Of a stretch of DNA of 64,000 nucleotides, positions 1-8,981 are shown one piece after another. How positions within the stretch are numbered: the stretch's first letter is position 1; every line of letters begins with the position of its first letter. Origin of the DNA: Archangium lansingense. Its GTDB lineage: Bacteria > Myxococcota > Myxococcia > Myxococcales > Myxococcaceae. A program made the translations under genes and the position numbers. The notes beneath the pieces were generated by a model. It did not search any database. It saw only the letters and a list, made by a program, of their open reading frames with translations, and had not been told where the DNA came from. The stretch is from contig NZ_JAPNKA010000001.1 in the NCBI RefSeq assembly GCF_026626635.1, forward strand, positions 2,480,001-2,544,000, read 5' to 3'.

Positions 1-1
1 G

Positions 2-523
2 CAGGAGGCCATGGACGAGAGCCACCTGCTGAGCAACGTCGCGCCGCAGTACCCCGACCTGAACCGGCAGACGTGGCGCACGCTGGAGGGCGCGGTGAAC
101 GACCTGGTGGAGGCCACTGGAGGCAAGGCCTCCATCATCACCGGCAACCTGTACCTGGATGCCCAGGGCAAGCCGTTGCCGCCCGAGGCTCGCGAGACCA
201 TGGGCGCCAACGAGCGCCGCATCGCGGTGCCCACGCACCAATTCAAGACAGTGTTGCTGGAGTTGCCCAATGGCAATCTCAGCATGTTCGCCTACATGGT
301 GCCCAACCTGAAGGACGCACCGACGAAGAAGGCCGACATCACGCCCTTCCTCGAGGCCTCGCGCACCTCGGTGGACCGCCTCGAGGAGTTGCTGGGACAG
401 GACCTGTACGCGCAGCTCCCCGAGTCCGTCCAGGCGAAGCTGGAGTCGGACACCTCGGCCCGGGTGGCCTTCGAGAACGACAGCATGTACGAGGCGGCCT
501 CGTTGTTGTGGCCACGGCGCTGA
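2..523 (+). CDS. DNA/RNA non-specific endonuclease, C-terminal part
   Basis: The reading frame is open to the left edge, so this is the last ~173 residues of a longer protein and the ATG at 11 is probably internal. The opening residues (SNVAPQYPDLNRQTW.TLE) match the strand/helix around the catalytic Asn of the NUC1/Serratia-type non-specific endonuclease family (family knowledge). The tail with FLEASRTSVDRLEELLGQDL is typical of secreted bacterial members, which degrade DNA and RNA outside the cell or in the periplasm using a His-Asn-Mg2+ site. The catalytic DRGH motif and any signal peptide would lie outside the window. It converges with the TPR lipoprotein gene, 49 bp away. Confidence is good for the family and low for activity, because the key half is unseen. 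Confidence 0.75.
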   Translation, partial: QEAMDESHLLSNVAPQYPDLNRQTWRTLEGAVNDLVEATGGKASIITGNLYLDAQGKPLPPEARETMGANERRIAVPTHQFKTVLLELPNGNLSMFAYMVPNLKDAPTKKADITPFLEASRTSVDRLEELLGQDLYAQLPESVQAKLESDTSARVAFENDSMYEAASLLWPRR

Positions 524-572
524 GCCGAGACGGTGCAACGCCCTCGGTCATGCGGCTCCGGCATGAGGGTCT

Positions 573-1820
573 TCACCGTCCACGGCAGGCGCGGTCCAAT
601 TCCTGGACCAGGGGCGGGTCCATGGCCCGCACCGTCTCAGGAGAGAGCGTCCTGAAGTGCCGGCAGCGCTCCTCGGGGTGCTTCTCCTGCTGGAAGTAGC
701 GCGTCATGACGGCCGCGGCCTCCGCCACCCGGCCTTGCTTCTGGTGAATGCTCTCCAGCGCGAGGTACGGCTCCACGGGGACGGGGTTCTCTTGAATCTG
801 GCGCTCCAACTCCTTCACAGCGGCTTCGTCCTGCCCCTGGCGCTCCATCTCCTGTGCTCGTTCCACGCGTGGCATGTCGGAGCAGTAGGCGCGGCTCTCG
901 CGGACTTGTTTCGCGAAGCGGGCGCCGATGCGCTCGTAGGGGTCCAGATCCACGGTCTTGAAGATCTGGCAACGCTCGGCGCGGCTCTCCTCGCGGGTGG
1001 CATCCCAGATGGCGTCGTATATCCGCGCCGCCTCGCGTACGTGCCCGAGCTCGCCGAGCCTGCTGGCGAAGCGGATGTCCTCGAGCGCGTTCGCACGCTC
1101 CCGGCTCGGGTTGAGCGAGAGGTGGGTGAGGTATTCGCGCACGGCCTGGTCCGTCTTGCCCTGCTCCAGCAGCAGCCACGCCAGAGCCGCATGGGATTCG
1201 GGGTGCTTCGGTTCGAGAGCCAGGGTGCGTCGCAGCAGCCGAATACGGGTGTCCGGGTCTCGTGTCAGCACGCTGAGCTCGTAGTACGGCCGTGCATCGG
1301 GAACATCCTGGCTCACGAGCTGCTGGTAGAGGTCGAGTGAGCGCTGGCGGAGCTGTGCGCGCTCCGCGCTGCCCGCGGGCTGGCGGAAGGCCTGATTCCA
1401 GACGGCATCCGCGAGCGCGAGTCTCGCGTCGAGCTGGCGTGGGTCCTCACGCACGACGGCTTCGAGCTGGCGCACCGCCTTCTCGCAGGTGATGTCATCA
1501 AAGCCCTCGGCCGGGCAGCCCACCTGGAAGAGTTGCAGGGCCTCGCGGGCCGCCGGTGAGGGCGGCGAGGGCACGAGGGAAGGCGTCTGCGCGAGGGGGG
1601 CGAGGCCGCTCGGAGCGGGTGGGCTCTTGGAGTCGTCACCCGGAGAGGGGCCGCTATCGGAGGAGCCACTCGTAGAGGAGCCGCCCGTGCCCGTGGTGGG
1701 GCCGTATGAGGAAGGAGGGCTTGCCGAGGAGCGACTCGGGGCCGGGGTGGGCCGGTGGGTGCAGGCCGCCGCGGCCAGGAGCATGGAGCAAGCGAACAGA
1801 GGGAAGGTGTAACGACGCAT
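573..1820 (-). CDS. TPR-repeat lipoprotein
   Basis: A 415-residue protein. The chosen ATG (minus strand, 1820) opens a classic lipoprotein signal: MRRY, a hydrophobic stretch, then a lipobox ending LAAAAC; longer upstream starts give an untidy N-terminus. After a Pro/Ser/Gly-rich tether (~residues 20-90) come helical repeats with TPR character, for example ALADAVWNQAF, SHAALAWLLLEQGKTDQAVREYLTHLSLNP and ALESIHQKQGRVAEAAAVMTRYF. TPRs bind protein partners, so an envelope scaffold role is likely; no catalytic motif is seen. It follows the M15-like lipoprotein gene by 22 bp on the same strand, so the two are probably co-transcribed. The specific partner is unknown. Confidence 0.8.
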   Translation of the reverse strand: MRRYTFPLFACSMLLAAAACTHRPTPAPSRSSASPPSSYGPTTGTGGSSTSGSSDSGPSPGDDSKSPPAPSGLAPLAQTPSLVPSPPSPAAREALQLFQVGCPAEGFDDITCEKAVRQLEAVVREDPRQLDARLALADAVWNQAFRQPAGSAERAQLRQRSLDLYQQLVSQDVPDARPYYELSVLTRDPDTRIRLLRRTLALEPKHPESHAALAWLLLEQGKTDQAVREYLTHLSLNPSRERANALEDIRFASRLGELGHVREAARIYDAIWDATREESRAERCQIFKTVDLDPYERIGARFAKQVRESRAYCSDMPRVERAQEMERQGQDEAAVKELERQIQENPVPVEPYLALESIHQKQGRVAEAAAVMTRYFQQEKHPEERCRHFRTLSPETVRAMDPPLVQELDRACRGR

Positions 1821-1842
1821 GTTCGGGCTTCCTTTCCTGTTG

Positions 1843-3057
1843 TCAGCGCTCGACATGAACGTGGTCGGCCATCGGGTCGTTGCAATCGAGGAAGCGGGTG
1901 GCGCCGCGCTCGGTGAAGGAGTCACGCTCGCCGACGACCGCGTCCCCGGCCGCTTCGACGATGCACATCAACTGTTGGGGCGTCTTCCCTGGGACAGGCA
2001 TCCGACGCGGGTCGAGGTCCAGCGCGCGCCCACGGGTGTGGTGGCTGTTGATGACCACGGAGCCAGCGGCGCGGTTGCGCTGCGGATTGCGGAAGGCACT
2101 GCTGACGAAGTCCTCCAGCTTCCAGGTCAGCTCGCGGTTGTTGGCTCGCGTGTCGGCGGTGCCATTGGGCCCGGCGAGGATGGAACCCGTGCACCGATTG
2201 CCAACCCGGGGACCTGCGCAGAGGTCGTCTCCCTGAGGGTCGGTGTCTCCGAGTGCCCCCACTTCGAGAATGGCCCCACCAGGCGAGACCACCACCGTCC
2301 CCGGTGACAGCCCGCGCGTCCCTACCGGCTTCTCCTGCACGTCGTTGTTGAGGAGTGCCCGGATCTTCCCGTCGAGCTGCTCCAGCAGGTGCGCCAGCCC
2401 GCCCGCGTCCTCTTCGGCGATGACGGTGTAGTTACCGGTGTTGAAGGTGCGTCGGCCTGGGATGGAGAGCTGCGTGCGGCTCGGCCGGAAGCTCGTTCCG
2501 AAGTCCACGTACTCCTGCCGGAGCACGTCCTCCAGATCCTGCCGGAGGAAGGTGGTGGGAGGCAGGCGAACCTGGAGCACCTCTCCATTCTCCAGGAGCA
2601 CCGAGGCCACCAGCTCGTACTCCAGCGGGGGGTTGGGTTGGCGGCTGCCCGCTGTGCCCACGCGCGAGAAGGCGCGGAAGACAGCGTCCTGCCCCTCGTG
2701 CGTGGTGGGATCCGCGTCCGCTGTCTGCGGCCCCACCGGCTGGAGGTGCCACTGGATGCGGCTCTCGAGCTCCTTCGCGTTGCGCACGCGGCCTCGCGTG
2801 GAGATGGGCTCCCCTGTCACGAAGGAGGTCCGCGAGGCCTCGTCCTTCTCCGGCTTGCCGACCGACAGCTCGAGCACCTCCAGGAAGATCTCCTGGCCTC
2901 CCTGCTTCGCGCTCGCCTGTCCCAGAGGCGCTTTCTCTCCCGACCCTCCCGTTCCCGTGGCCTCCTCGGATGCTGGACGCTTGGCGCACGAGAGTCCTCC
3001 CAGCGCGATGCCGATGCAGGCAACGCCGGCCAGCCATCCGGCCCGGAGTTTGCTCAT
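1843..3057 (-). CDS. Lipoprotein with M15/LAS-type metallopeptidase C-terminus
   Basis: A 404-residue protein with a lipoprotein signal (hydrophobic run ending LGGLSC, Cys ~24) and a Gly/Ser-rich linker. The middle (~60-250) is unrecognised. The last ~110 residues contain VINSHHTRGRALDLDP followed near the C-terminus by DPMADHVHVE. This is the spaced H-x6-D ... HxH arrangement of zinc-binding LAS/M15 peptidases that cleave peptidoglycan peptides (family knowledge; activity is inferred). A likely role is cell-wall trimming at the outer envelope. It is the first gene of a two-gene unit with the TPR lipoprotein; the 386-bp region upstream is shared with the divergent lipoprotein gene at 3444. 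Alternative: a catalytically inactive peptidoglycan-binding lipoprotein. Confidence 0.7.
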   Translation of the reverse strand: MSKLRAGWLAGVACIGIALGGLSCAKRPASEEATGTGGSGEKAPLGQASAKQGGQEIFLEVLELSVGKPEKDEASRTSFVTGEPISTRGRVRNAKELESRIQWHLQPVGPQTADADPTTHEGQDAVFRAFSRVGTAGSRQPNPPLEYELVASVLLENGEVLQVRLPPTTFLRQDLEDVLRQEYVDFGTSFRPSRTQLSIPGRRTFNTGNYTVIAEEDAGGLAHLLEQLDGKIRALLNNDVQEKPVGTRGLSPGTVVVSPGGAILEVGALGDTDPQGDDLCAGPRVGNRCTGSILAGPNGTADTRANNRELTWKLEDFVSSAFRNPQRNRAAGSVVINSHHTRGRALDLDPRRMPVPGKTPQQLMCIVEAAGDAVVGERDSFTERGATRFLDCNDPMADHVHVER

Positions 3058-3443
3058 GGACTGTTCCCTCCGCCGCCTTACCCCGGGGCGCCATGTCCAC
3101 GGTCCCGGTCACCCCAGGAAGCGGTCGTCGCAGGAACAGACATGCCCGGCTCCCGATGTGAGGCAGGCAGTCATGCACGCGCCTCTCAGCATGGAGCGTG
3201 TCACCGAAATGTCACCGGCAAGTAGGAGGGCAAATGGTCTCATCGTGATTGAATTTTTCTGCTTATTCCAGTATCACCTGGAAGGCAGTCCTGCCCAGAA
3301 CGCTCCCCGCGAAGCAGGAGGGCGCCGTGGCTCCAGTCCACGGCCCTGGCCAATCCACGTGTAGGAGCGGCGCCTGTGAGCCGGGTGGGCCTGGTGTCTC
3401 GAGCAGTCCCCCCCTTGTCGTATCCCCCCCAAAGGAGTCCCCG
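3058..3443. promoter_or_regulatory. Divergent intergenic region, 386 bp
   Basis: This stretch separates two lipoprotein genes transcribed away from each other (start codons at 3057 minus and 3444 plus). No conserved protein is evident in it. It contains the local AT-rich patch at about 3240-3272, the most likely place for promoter elements, and an AAAGGAG Shine-Dalgarno at 3431-3437 that fixes the ATG at 3444. I could not assign exact -35/-10 boxes. Confidence 0.4.
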
Positions 3444-4454
3444 ATGCGTCGTCTCAGTGCAGCGCTTCTCGCAGTAGGTGTGTTCGCCGGTTGTGGTGCC
3501 GAACTCGAGCCGTCCTCCGAGCCCATCGCCCAGCAGCAGGCGGCGCTCACCAGCACGGACGTGGACGTGGCCCCGGAGTGCCAGGGCATCCTCACCTTCG
3601 TGAACACTGCGTCGTTCCAGACGCTGGACCTGTACCTGCCGAGCGACGTCGTCTCCAACCTCGTCGCCCGGCGCACGACGTCGCCGTTCGTGTCCCTGGC
3701 GGACGTGTCCTCGGTTCGGCTGGTCGCTCAGGCTCGTCTCGAGCAGCTCGCGGGCGGTGCCCGGAGCCAGGGCTTCATCGGCTCCAGCTGTGTTGGCGTC
3801 CTGGACGGCCTCGCGGTTTCCACCGATGACGCCGCCGCGATCGTGTCGCTGGTGAACACCATCGACGACAGCGAGCTGCATGACGTCCTGCCGGACGCGT
3901 GGAATGGCGCCGTGAACCTCCTCAACGCGCGTCCGTTCACGTCGGTCCAGGCCATCTCCAACACCGCGGGGATTGGCGAGGTGAGCCTGCGGAGCATCCG
4001 GAACTCGGCCACGCTGAGCCGGCCCTTCGAGGCGCTCATCGCCGCGGCGAACGCGGCGCCTGTGGGGCACACCGGTGCGTACATGGCTCGCCACTTCGAT
4101 TGGTGGCAGTACGTGACGACCAACGGTAGCTACAATTACGGTGGGCTGGTGTGTTTCGGGCTCGAGCCGAGCAGCGTCCCGTCTGGCGCGACCGTCCGGC
4201 CGAACCTGGCCAATGCCGCCGAGGTGCGTTCCGCGGTCAATTCCGCGCTGGCCATCGCCAACCGGAACAACGTGATCCCCAGCAGCGTGGTCTCCGCCGG
4301 CCTGGCGAACCTCGATGCGCTGACCGCGGGCCGCTCGTTCAAGGGCTGCACCTTCGGCTACGCGAACGACCCCTGGAGCGGGCACAGCGTCTCCATCTTC
4401 GTCGACACCGTGAACGGCTTCAGCGTGCTGACCGACACCTACTGGGCTGAGTAA
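3444..4454 (+). CDS. Lipoprotein with helix-hairpin-helix-like repeats
   Basis: A 336-residue protein. The ATG at 3444 follows an AAAGGAG ribosome-binding site and opens a lipoprotein signal (MRRLSAALLAVGVFAGCG, Cys ~17); the open frame upstream of it looks non-coding. Two related segments resemble the ComEA-type helix-hairpin-helix pattern: residues ~50-90 (LTFVNTASFQTLDLYLP...VARR) and ~135-185 (VSLVNTIDDSELHDVLP...NARPF..V). In DNA-uptake proteins such repeats contact DNA, but in surface lipoproteins the role is not known. The C-terminal ~130 residues are unrecognised, with several Asn/Gly-rich turns. It stands alone, converging with the MFS gene. Confidence 0.65.
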   Translation: MRRLSAALLAVGVFAGCGAELEPSSEPIAQQQAALTSTDVDVAPECQGILTFVNTASFQTLDLYLPSDVVSNLVARRTTSPFVSLADVSSVRLVAQARLEQLAGGARSQGFIGSSCVGVLDGLAVSTDDAAAIVSLVNTIDDSELHDVLPDAWNGAVNLLNARPFTSVQAISNTAGIGEVSLRSIRNSATLSRPFEALIAAANAAPVGHTGAYMARHFDWWQYVTTNGSYNYGGLVCFGLEPSSVPSGATVRPNLANAAEVRSAVNSALAIANRNNVIPSSVVSAGLANLDALTAGRSFKGCTFGYANDPWSGHSVSIFVDTVNGFSVLTDTYWAE

Positions 4455-4516
4455 TTTCCCCGCGCTCCGGGGCGAGGTGACCTCCCTCCCCCGGAGTCCG
4501 GTGGTCGAGTCGCATC

Positions 4517-4554
4517 CCAGCAGGGAGCGGAGGCTCCATATTCCCTCCTGCTGG
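4517..4554. terminator. Possible bidirectional terminator hairpin
   Basis: The perfect 8-bp arms CCAGCAGG (4517-4524) and CCTGCTGG (4547-4554) lie between two convergent genes (stops at 4454 plus and 4577 minus), where a shared terminator is expected. There is no clear U-tract on either side, so this is only a candidate. Confidence 0.3.
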
Positions 4555-4576
4555 TGGTGACGTGCCCCGCCGGGCC

Positions 4577-6031
4577 CTATCGCGCTTCTGCGGGGGTCTT
4601 GAGCACCGCCGGCTGCTTGCGGATTCCCAGGCTGAGTGGCACGGCCACCAGTGCAACGAGCGTGGCCACCAGGTAGACGTCGTTGATGCCCGCCACGAAC
4701 GAGAACAGCTCGATCTGACGGCGCTCCGTCATCCCCTGCTGCACGAGCACCTCCGCCTCCCGGGAGGTGAAGGTGGACAGGAGCGACGTGAAGATGGCGA
4801 TCGAGAACGCCCCGAGCACGTTTCGCAGCCAGTTGCTGATGGAGGAGGCGTGGCCGCTCAGCTCGCGGGAAATCTGCTCCATGCCCGCGTTGCTGGCCGG
4901 CATCAGGGCGAGCGAGATTCCCACGTTGCGCACCACCATCCACGCCAGCATGTAGGAGTGTGGAATCTCCGGCGTCAAACGGCTCAAGGCATACGTGCCT
5001 CCCGCGATCATCAGGACGCCGGCCGTCATGAGCGTGCTCGGCCCGATCGTGCCGTACAGGCGTCCCACCAGAGGCATCAGGAGCGCCATGGCCAGGGAGG
5101 ACGGAAGGAGGATCAACCCGGTCTCGAGCGGCGTCACCCCCTGGATCTTCTGCAGGAACAGCGGCACGAGGAACGCGCCCGAGTACAGGCTGATCGTGAT
5201 GATGCTCGAGACGAGCAGCGTCACCACATAGCGGCCGTTGGCGAGCACGCGCAGGTCGAGCAGCGGAGCGCTCGTCCTCAATTCCCTGATGACGAAGAAG
5301 GTCAGCGACAGCGTCCCGAGCATGAGCAGGGACACGGTCTTCCCGTTGCTCCACCCCCACTCCCGACCCTGGCTCAAGGCGATCAGAAGCGACAGGGTGC
5401 CGGTGATGACGGAGAGCAGCCCGGGCAGATCGAACGCCTTGGGAACCTGCAGGCGGTAGAAGGGAATGGTCCGCACGGCCAGGCCCACGGCGACGAGGCC
5501 GAGCGGAACGTTGAAGAAGAACAACCAGCGCCAGTTGCCCAGGGTGATCAACCAGCCCGCGAAGGTCGGCCCGAACGCGGGAGCGAGGCTCGACGCCAGG
5601 CTCCAGAGACTGGCGGCCAGCGCCTGCTGCTCCCGTGGAACGACCTGGTAGATGAGCGTCATGGTCACCGGCATGATGGCGCCGCAGAACGCGCCCTGCA
5701 GGAACCGGAAGGCCACGAGCGAGCGCGCATCCCAGGCCAATCCACACAGCACGGACGCCAGGATGAAGCCCACCAGGGTGGCCACGTACACCCATTTGAA
5801 ACTGAAGCGCCCACCGAGATAGCCGGTGAGCGGTGCGCTCGTGCCCATGGCGAGCATGAACCCCGTCAGGGTCCACTGGAGCAGGGAGAGCTCGGCGCCG
5901 AAGTGCCGCTGCAGCTCGGGAATGGCGATGGTGATCGTGCTGGAGCTCAGCACGGACATGAACGACCCCACGAAGAGGGCGAACATGAAGGGCCAGAATC
6001 GGGTGGCTCGCGGCGCTTCGGATGGGTGCAT
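4577..6031 (-). CDS. MFS multidrug-type exporter (DHA2, 14-TM class)
   Basis: A 484-residue integral membrane protein with about 14 hydrophobic segments. The start at 6031 is chosen because the protein then begins MHPSEAPRATRFWPFM, just before the first membrane helix (FALFVGSFMSVLSSSTITIAIPEL), the usual place for the EmrB/QacA (DHA2) family. DHA2 signatures visible are LQWTLTGFMLAMGTSAPLTGYLGGRF (split here by the motif A loop) and the FLQGAFCGAIMPVTMTLI region. These transporters export hydrophobic or cationic compounds using the proton gradient. It is the last gene of the minus-strand P450 cluster, 13 bp after the P450 stop, so export of the P450 product or substrate is a reasonable inference. 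Confidence 0.85.
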   Translation of the reverse strand: MHPSEAPRATRFWPFMFALFVGSFMSVLSSSTITIAIPELQRHFGAELSLLQWTLTGFMLAMGTSAPLTGYLGGRFSFKWVYVATLVGFILASVLCGLAWDARSLVAFRFLQGAFCGAIMPVTMTLIYQVVPREQQALAASLWSLASSLAPAFGPTFAGWLITLGNWRWLFFFNVPLGLVAVGLAVRTIPFYRLQVPKAFDLPGLLSVITGTLSLLIALSQGREWGWSNGKTVSLLMLGTLSLTFFVIRELRTSAPLLDLRVLANGRYVVTLLVSSIITISLYSGAFLVPLFLQKIQGVTPLETGLILLPSSLAMALLMPLVGRLYGTIGPSTLMTAGVLMIAGGTYALSRLTPEIPHSYMLAWMVVRNVGISLALMPASNAGMEQISRELSGHASSISNWLRNVLGAFSIAIFTSLLSTFTSREAEVLVQQGMTERRQIELFSFVAGINDVYLVATLVALVAVPLSLGIRKQPAVLKTPAEAR

Positions 6032-6044
6032 GGGTCCCTGGCTA

Positions 6045-7283
6045 TTACCAGACCAGCGGCAGGCTCGTGATCGCCAGGTTGAAGCCGCCAATGAACTGCG
6101 GCTTCTTCTCGGGGTCCAGCCGGAACGGAGGTACGCGCTTCAACCACTCCTGGTAGAACACCTTCATCTCCAGGCGGGCCAGGTTCAGCCCGACGCACCG
6201 GTGCGGGCCCGTGTTGAACGTCATGTGCTGCTCCGTCCGGCCAATGACGAACTGCTCGGGGTTCTGGAACGCCGTGTCGTCGTAGTTGGCCGCTGGCAGG
6301 AGCAACAACACCGTGTCGCCCTTCTTGAACTGGACGCCATGGCAGACGTCGTCGCGCATCACCCGTCGGGGCGTGGACGCGATGCCGTAGAGCCGCAGCA
6401 GCTCCTCGATGGCTCCGGGCAGGAGGCTGGGGTCGGCCCGGAGCTTCGCCTGCAGCTCCTGGTCGCGCGCCAGGTGCCGGACGCCAAAGCTCAGGGCATT
6501 CACCACGGTCTCCAGCCCTCCGAGGAACAAGGTGATGCTGTAGCCCAGCATCTCGTGGAAGTTGGGGTTGCGGCCGTTGATGTTCGAGTCGAGCAGCCGG
6601 CTGACCAGATCATCCTCACGCTTCTCCTGCCGGGACTTGATGGTCTCCGCCAGGATCCCCGCGATGCGTTTGAAGACACCCTCGCGGGTTGCGTGATCCA
6701 CCGTGGCGGACGTCGCCTGCGTGGCCAGGTGACGGAACTCCGCCAGGCGGTCGGTCGGCATGCCAGCCAGCTTCATGAACAACGTGACGGGCAGCGGCTC
6801 GGCGACGTCCGAGAGGAAGTCGCAGCGTCCCGTGGCGAGCACCTTGTCGATGAGCTCGTTCGTCATCTCCCGGATCGCCGTCTCGAGTCCGGCAACGGAT
6901 TTGGCCGACAGCGGCTGGTTGAGCGGCGCTCGGTAAGCGGTGTGCTGCGGCGGATCCGCCGAGATGGGCAGCAGCATGAAGCCCTGCTGCTGCTCCTTGT
7001 GTTCCCCGTGCTCCCCCGAGGCCGCGGCGGAGATGAAGCTGTTGCTGTAGACCTCCGGGTTCATCGTGATGTCCACGATGGCCTTCTTCCGGGTCACGAA
7101 CCAGGTGCCACCATTATGCGGGGAGAAGAAGATGGGCGGGGCCTCGAGGACGAGGGAGCGCATCCGGGCGTGCGGATCCTCGAGCATCCGCGAATCCCTG
7201 GCGTTGTCGTATTCGTAGACCAGCTCCGGCGGGACGTGCGCGGGAAGCTTGTCCAACTTCTGTCCGCTGCCAAATGAACTCAT
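6045..7283 (-). CDS. Cytochrome P450
   Basis: A 412-residue soluble bacterial-type P450. All key motifs are present: an I-helix oxygen-activation segment (LFLGGLETVVN, ~residues 247-257), the K-helix ExxR (EELLR), and the heme-Cys loop FNTGPHRCVGLNLARLEM with the ligand Cys at ~361. Length and the lack of a membrane anchor match the class I P450s that take electrons from a [2Fe-2S] ferredoxin, and exactly such a ferredoxin and its reductase lie immediately upstream. The overall style (IDIT.NPEVYSN, SADPPQHTAYRAPL) recalls the P450cam/CYP101-like group, often active on small terpenoids or aromatics; the substrate cannot be read from sequence. An AGAGG ribosome-binding site precedes the ATG. 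Confidence 0.93.
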   Translation of the reverse strand: MSSFGSGQKLDKLPAHVPPELVYEYDNARDSRMLEDPHARMRSLVLEAPPIFFSPHNGGTWFVTRKKAIVDITMNPEVYSNSFISAAASGEHGEHKEQQQGFMLLPISADPPQHTAYRAPLNQPLSAKSVAGLETAIREMTNELIDKVLATGRCDFLSDVAEPLPVTLFMKLAGMPTDRLAEFRHLATQATSATVDHATREGVFKRIAGILAETIKSRQEKREDDLVSRLLDSNINGRNPNFHEMLGYSITLFLGGLETVVNALSFGVRHLARDQELQAKLRADPSLLPGAIEELLRLYGIASTPRRVMRDDVCHGVQFKKGDTVLLLLPAANYDDTAFQNPEQFVIGRTEQHMTFNTGPHRCVGLNLARLEMKVFYQEWLKRVPPFRLDPEKKPQFIGGFNLAITSLPLVW

Positions 7284-7334
7284 GTTCGAACCTCTCTGGG
7301 TGTTGGAGAAAAAGCGCGGTGGCCTGCCCGGTCC

Positions 7335-7661
7335 TCACTCGCTCGTCTGCGAGACGGGAAGACGGACCACCAGCCCATCCAGCGCGGGCGTCACCTTGAG
7401 CTGACAGGTCAGCCGGCTATTGGGCCGCACGTGGAAGGCGCACTCGATCATGCTCGCCTCCGCCGCATCGGGAGAGGGGAGCTTCGTCATCCAGGCTTCA
7501 TCGACGTAGCCGTGGCAGGTCGCGCAGCTGGCAAAGCCTCCGCACTCGGCGACGATTCCTGGCACGAGGTTGTCCATCGCCGCCTGCATGACGGACTGTC
7601 CCTCCTGCGCCTCGACCTGGTGTTCCTTCCCGTCCGCCTCGATGAATTTGATCTTCGCCAT
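7335..7661 (-). CDS. [2Fe-2S] ferredoxin for the P450
   Basis: A 108-residue ferredoxin of the adrenodoxin/putidaredoxin type. Cluster ligands are visible as C-x5-C-x2-C (ECGGFASCATC) and a fourth Cys in RLTCQL. The ATG at 7661 has an AGGAG site just upstream and the length is typical. It shuttles single electrons from the adjacent FAD reductase to the cytochrome P450. It sits between the two partner genes in the same orientation, which gives the full class I chain reductase-ferredoxin-P450. Confidence 0.93.
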   Translation of the reverse strand: MAKIKFIEADGKEHQVEAQEGQSVMQAAMDNLVPGIVAECGGFASCATCHGYVDEAWMTKLPSPDAAEASMIECAFHVRPNSRLTCQLKVTPALDGLVVRLPVSQTSE

Positions 7662-7699
7662 GGTTTCTCCTGGGTGTTCCTTCCGGGTGTTGACTGTCT

Positions 7700-8944
7700 T
7701 CAAGCGGCGAGGCTGGTAAGCGGGACGGCTGCGTCGCCCAGGCGGGTGGCGTCCACCTCCGCCCGGCTCGAGACCAGCCGCTTCGCGGCTATGAACTCCG
7801 CGGGGCGGCCAATGACATCCGCGGCGATGACCCGTCTGTCTTTGAGGTAGAAGGCCGAGAACTCCTTGCCCTCGACGGAGCCCCGCGTGACGCACTGCTC
7901 GTAGCCGGTGGAGAGCCCCACCATCTGTAGCTTCAAGCCGTACTGGTCCGACCAGAACCAGGGAATGGCGGCATAGGGCTCTCGCTTGCCCATCAGGGTG
8001 GCCGCCGCGATGCGCGCATGCTCGATGGCATTGGGCACGGACTCGAGCCGGAGGCGTCCGCCTGTATAGGTGCTGGGCTGATTCGCGCAGTCCCCGATGG
8101 CGAGGATGTTCGGATCGGCCGTGCAGGCGTACTCGTCCACGACGATGCCATTGTCGACGGCCAGTCCCGCCGCGGAGGCCAGCTCCGTGTTGGGGATGAG
8201 GCCGATTCCCACCAGCACCAGGTCGGCCTCGAGTCGCTCGGGCACGCCGTGACAGGCGAGGCTCACCCCTCGCACCTGGCGCTGTGCCTCGTCGAGCTCC
8301 AGGCCCCGCACCTGGCAGGAGAGTCGGAACTCCACGCCCCGCTCGCGGTGGAGCTGCTCGATGAACGAGGACACCTCCGGCCCCGTCACTCGGGAGAGCA
8401 GGCGAGGCGCCGCCTCCAGCAGCGTCACATGCAGCCCGAGCTGCACAGCGACGGCCGCGACCTCGAGCCCCACGTAGCCGCCGCCGATGATGACCAGGCG
8501 GTTGCCGGGGACGAACTTACCGCGCATCGCCTCCACGTCGGAGATGGACCGCACGGAGAACAGGTTCTCGAGCCGCGCGGTGTCGAGCTCGGGAAAGCTC
8601 AAGGGACGTGCTCGGCCTCCCGTGGCCAGAACGAGCTTGTCATAGGCCAGCCGGCTCCCATCCTTCAGGGAGAGCTCCCGAGTGGAGCGGTCGATGGCCT
8701 CGACGCGCGTGCCAGTCTTCAGCTCGATGTCGAAGCGCTCATAGGTCGCCAGCGGCTTGAGGTAGAGGTCGGTCAGCGCCACCTTTCCCTGCAGGAAGCC
8801 CTTCGAGAGCGGAGGCCGCTGATAGGGCGGATGCGCCTCGTCTCCCAACAGGAGGACGCGCCCCTTGTAGCCCTGCTTTCGCAAGCCGGCAGCCAGCTCG
8901 CCACCGGCCTGGCCGGCTCCTACGATGATGATGCGCTCTTCCAT
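7700..8944 (-). CDS. FAD-dependent ferredoxin reductase
   Basis: A 414-residue flavoprotein of the putidaredoxin-reductase/NAD(P)H-rubredoxin-reductase type. The N-terminal FAD Rossmann motif is IIIVGAGQAGGELA (~6-19); the NAD(P)H-binding motif LVIIGGGYVGLEVAAVAVQLG follows at ~145-165 (with its two halves), and the second FAD contact is ILAIGDCANQ (~272). It passes electrons from NAD(P)H to the ferredoxin encoded next. The ATG at 8944 is preferred because the protein then starts right before the FAD motif; a GTG at 8977 is possible, and neither has a strong ribosome-binding site. It overlaps nothing and follows coq4-like by 37 bp. Confidence 0.92.
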   Translation of the reverse strand: MEERIIIVGAGQAGGELAAGLRKQGYKGRVLLLGDEAHPPYQRPPLSKGFLQGKVALTDLYLKPLATYERFDIELKTGTRVEAIDRSTRELSLKDGSRLAYDKLVLATGGRARPLSFPELDTARLENLFSVRSISDVEAMRGKFVPGNRLVIIGGGYVGLEVAAVAVQLGLHVTLLEAAPRLLSRVTGPEVSSFIEQLHRERGVEFRLSCQVRGLELDEAQRQVRGVSLACHGVPERLEADLVLVGIGLIPNTELASAAGLAVDNGIVVDEYACTADPNILAIGDCANQPSTYTGGRLRLESVPNAIEHARIAAATLMGKREPYAAIPWFWSDQYGLKLQMVGLSTGYEQCVTRGSVEGKEFSAFYLKDRRVIAADVIGRPAEFIAAKRLVSSRAEVDATRLGDAAVPLTSLAA

Positions 8945-8981
8945 TGGGTTGTTCCCGGTGTGCCGCGGGTCATTCACGCCG

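Noticed and set aside
3240..5876. Long minus-strand open frame (878 codons) across the lipoprotein and MFS genes
   Set aside because: It is antisense or out of frame to convincing genes, has low-complexity Arg/Gly/Pro/His composition and no family motif; a GC-rich shadow.
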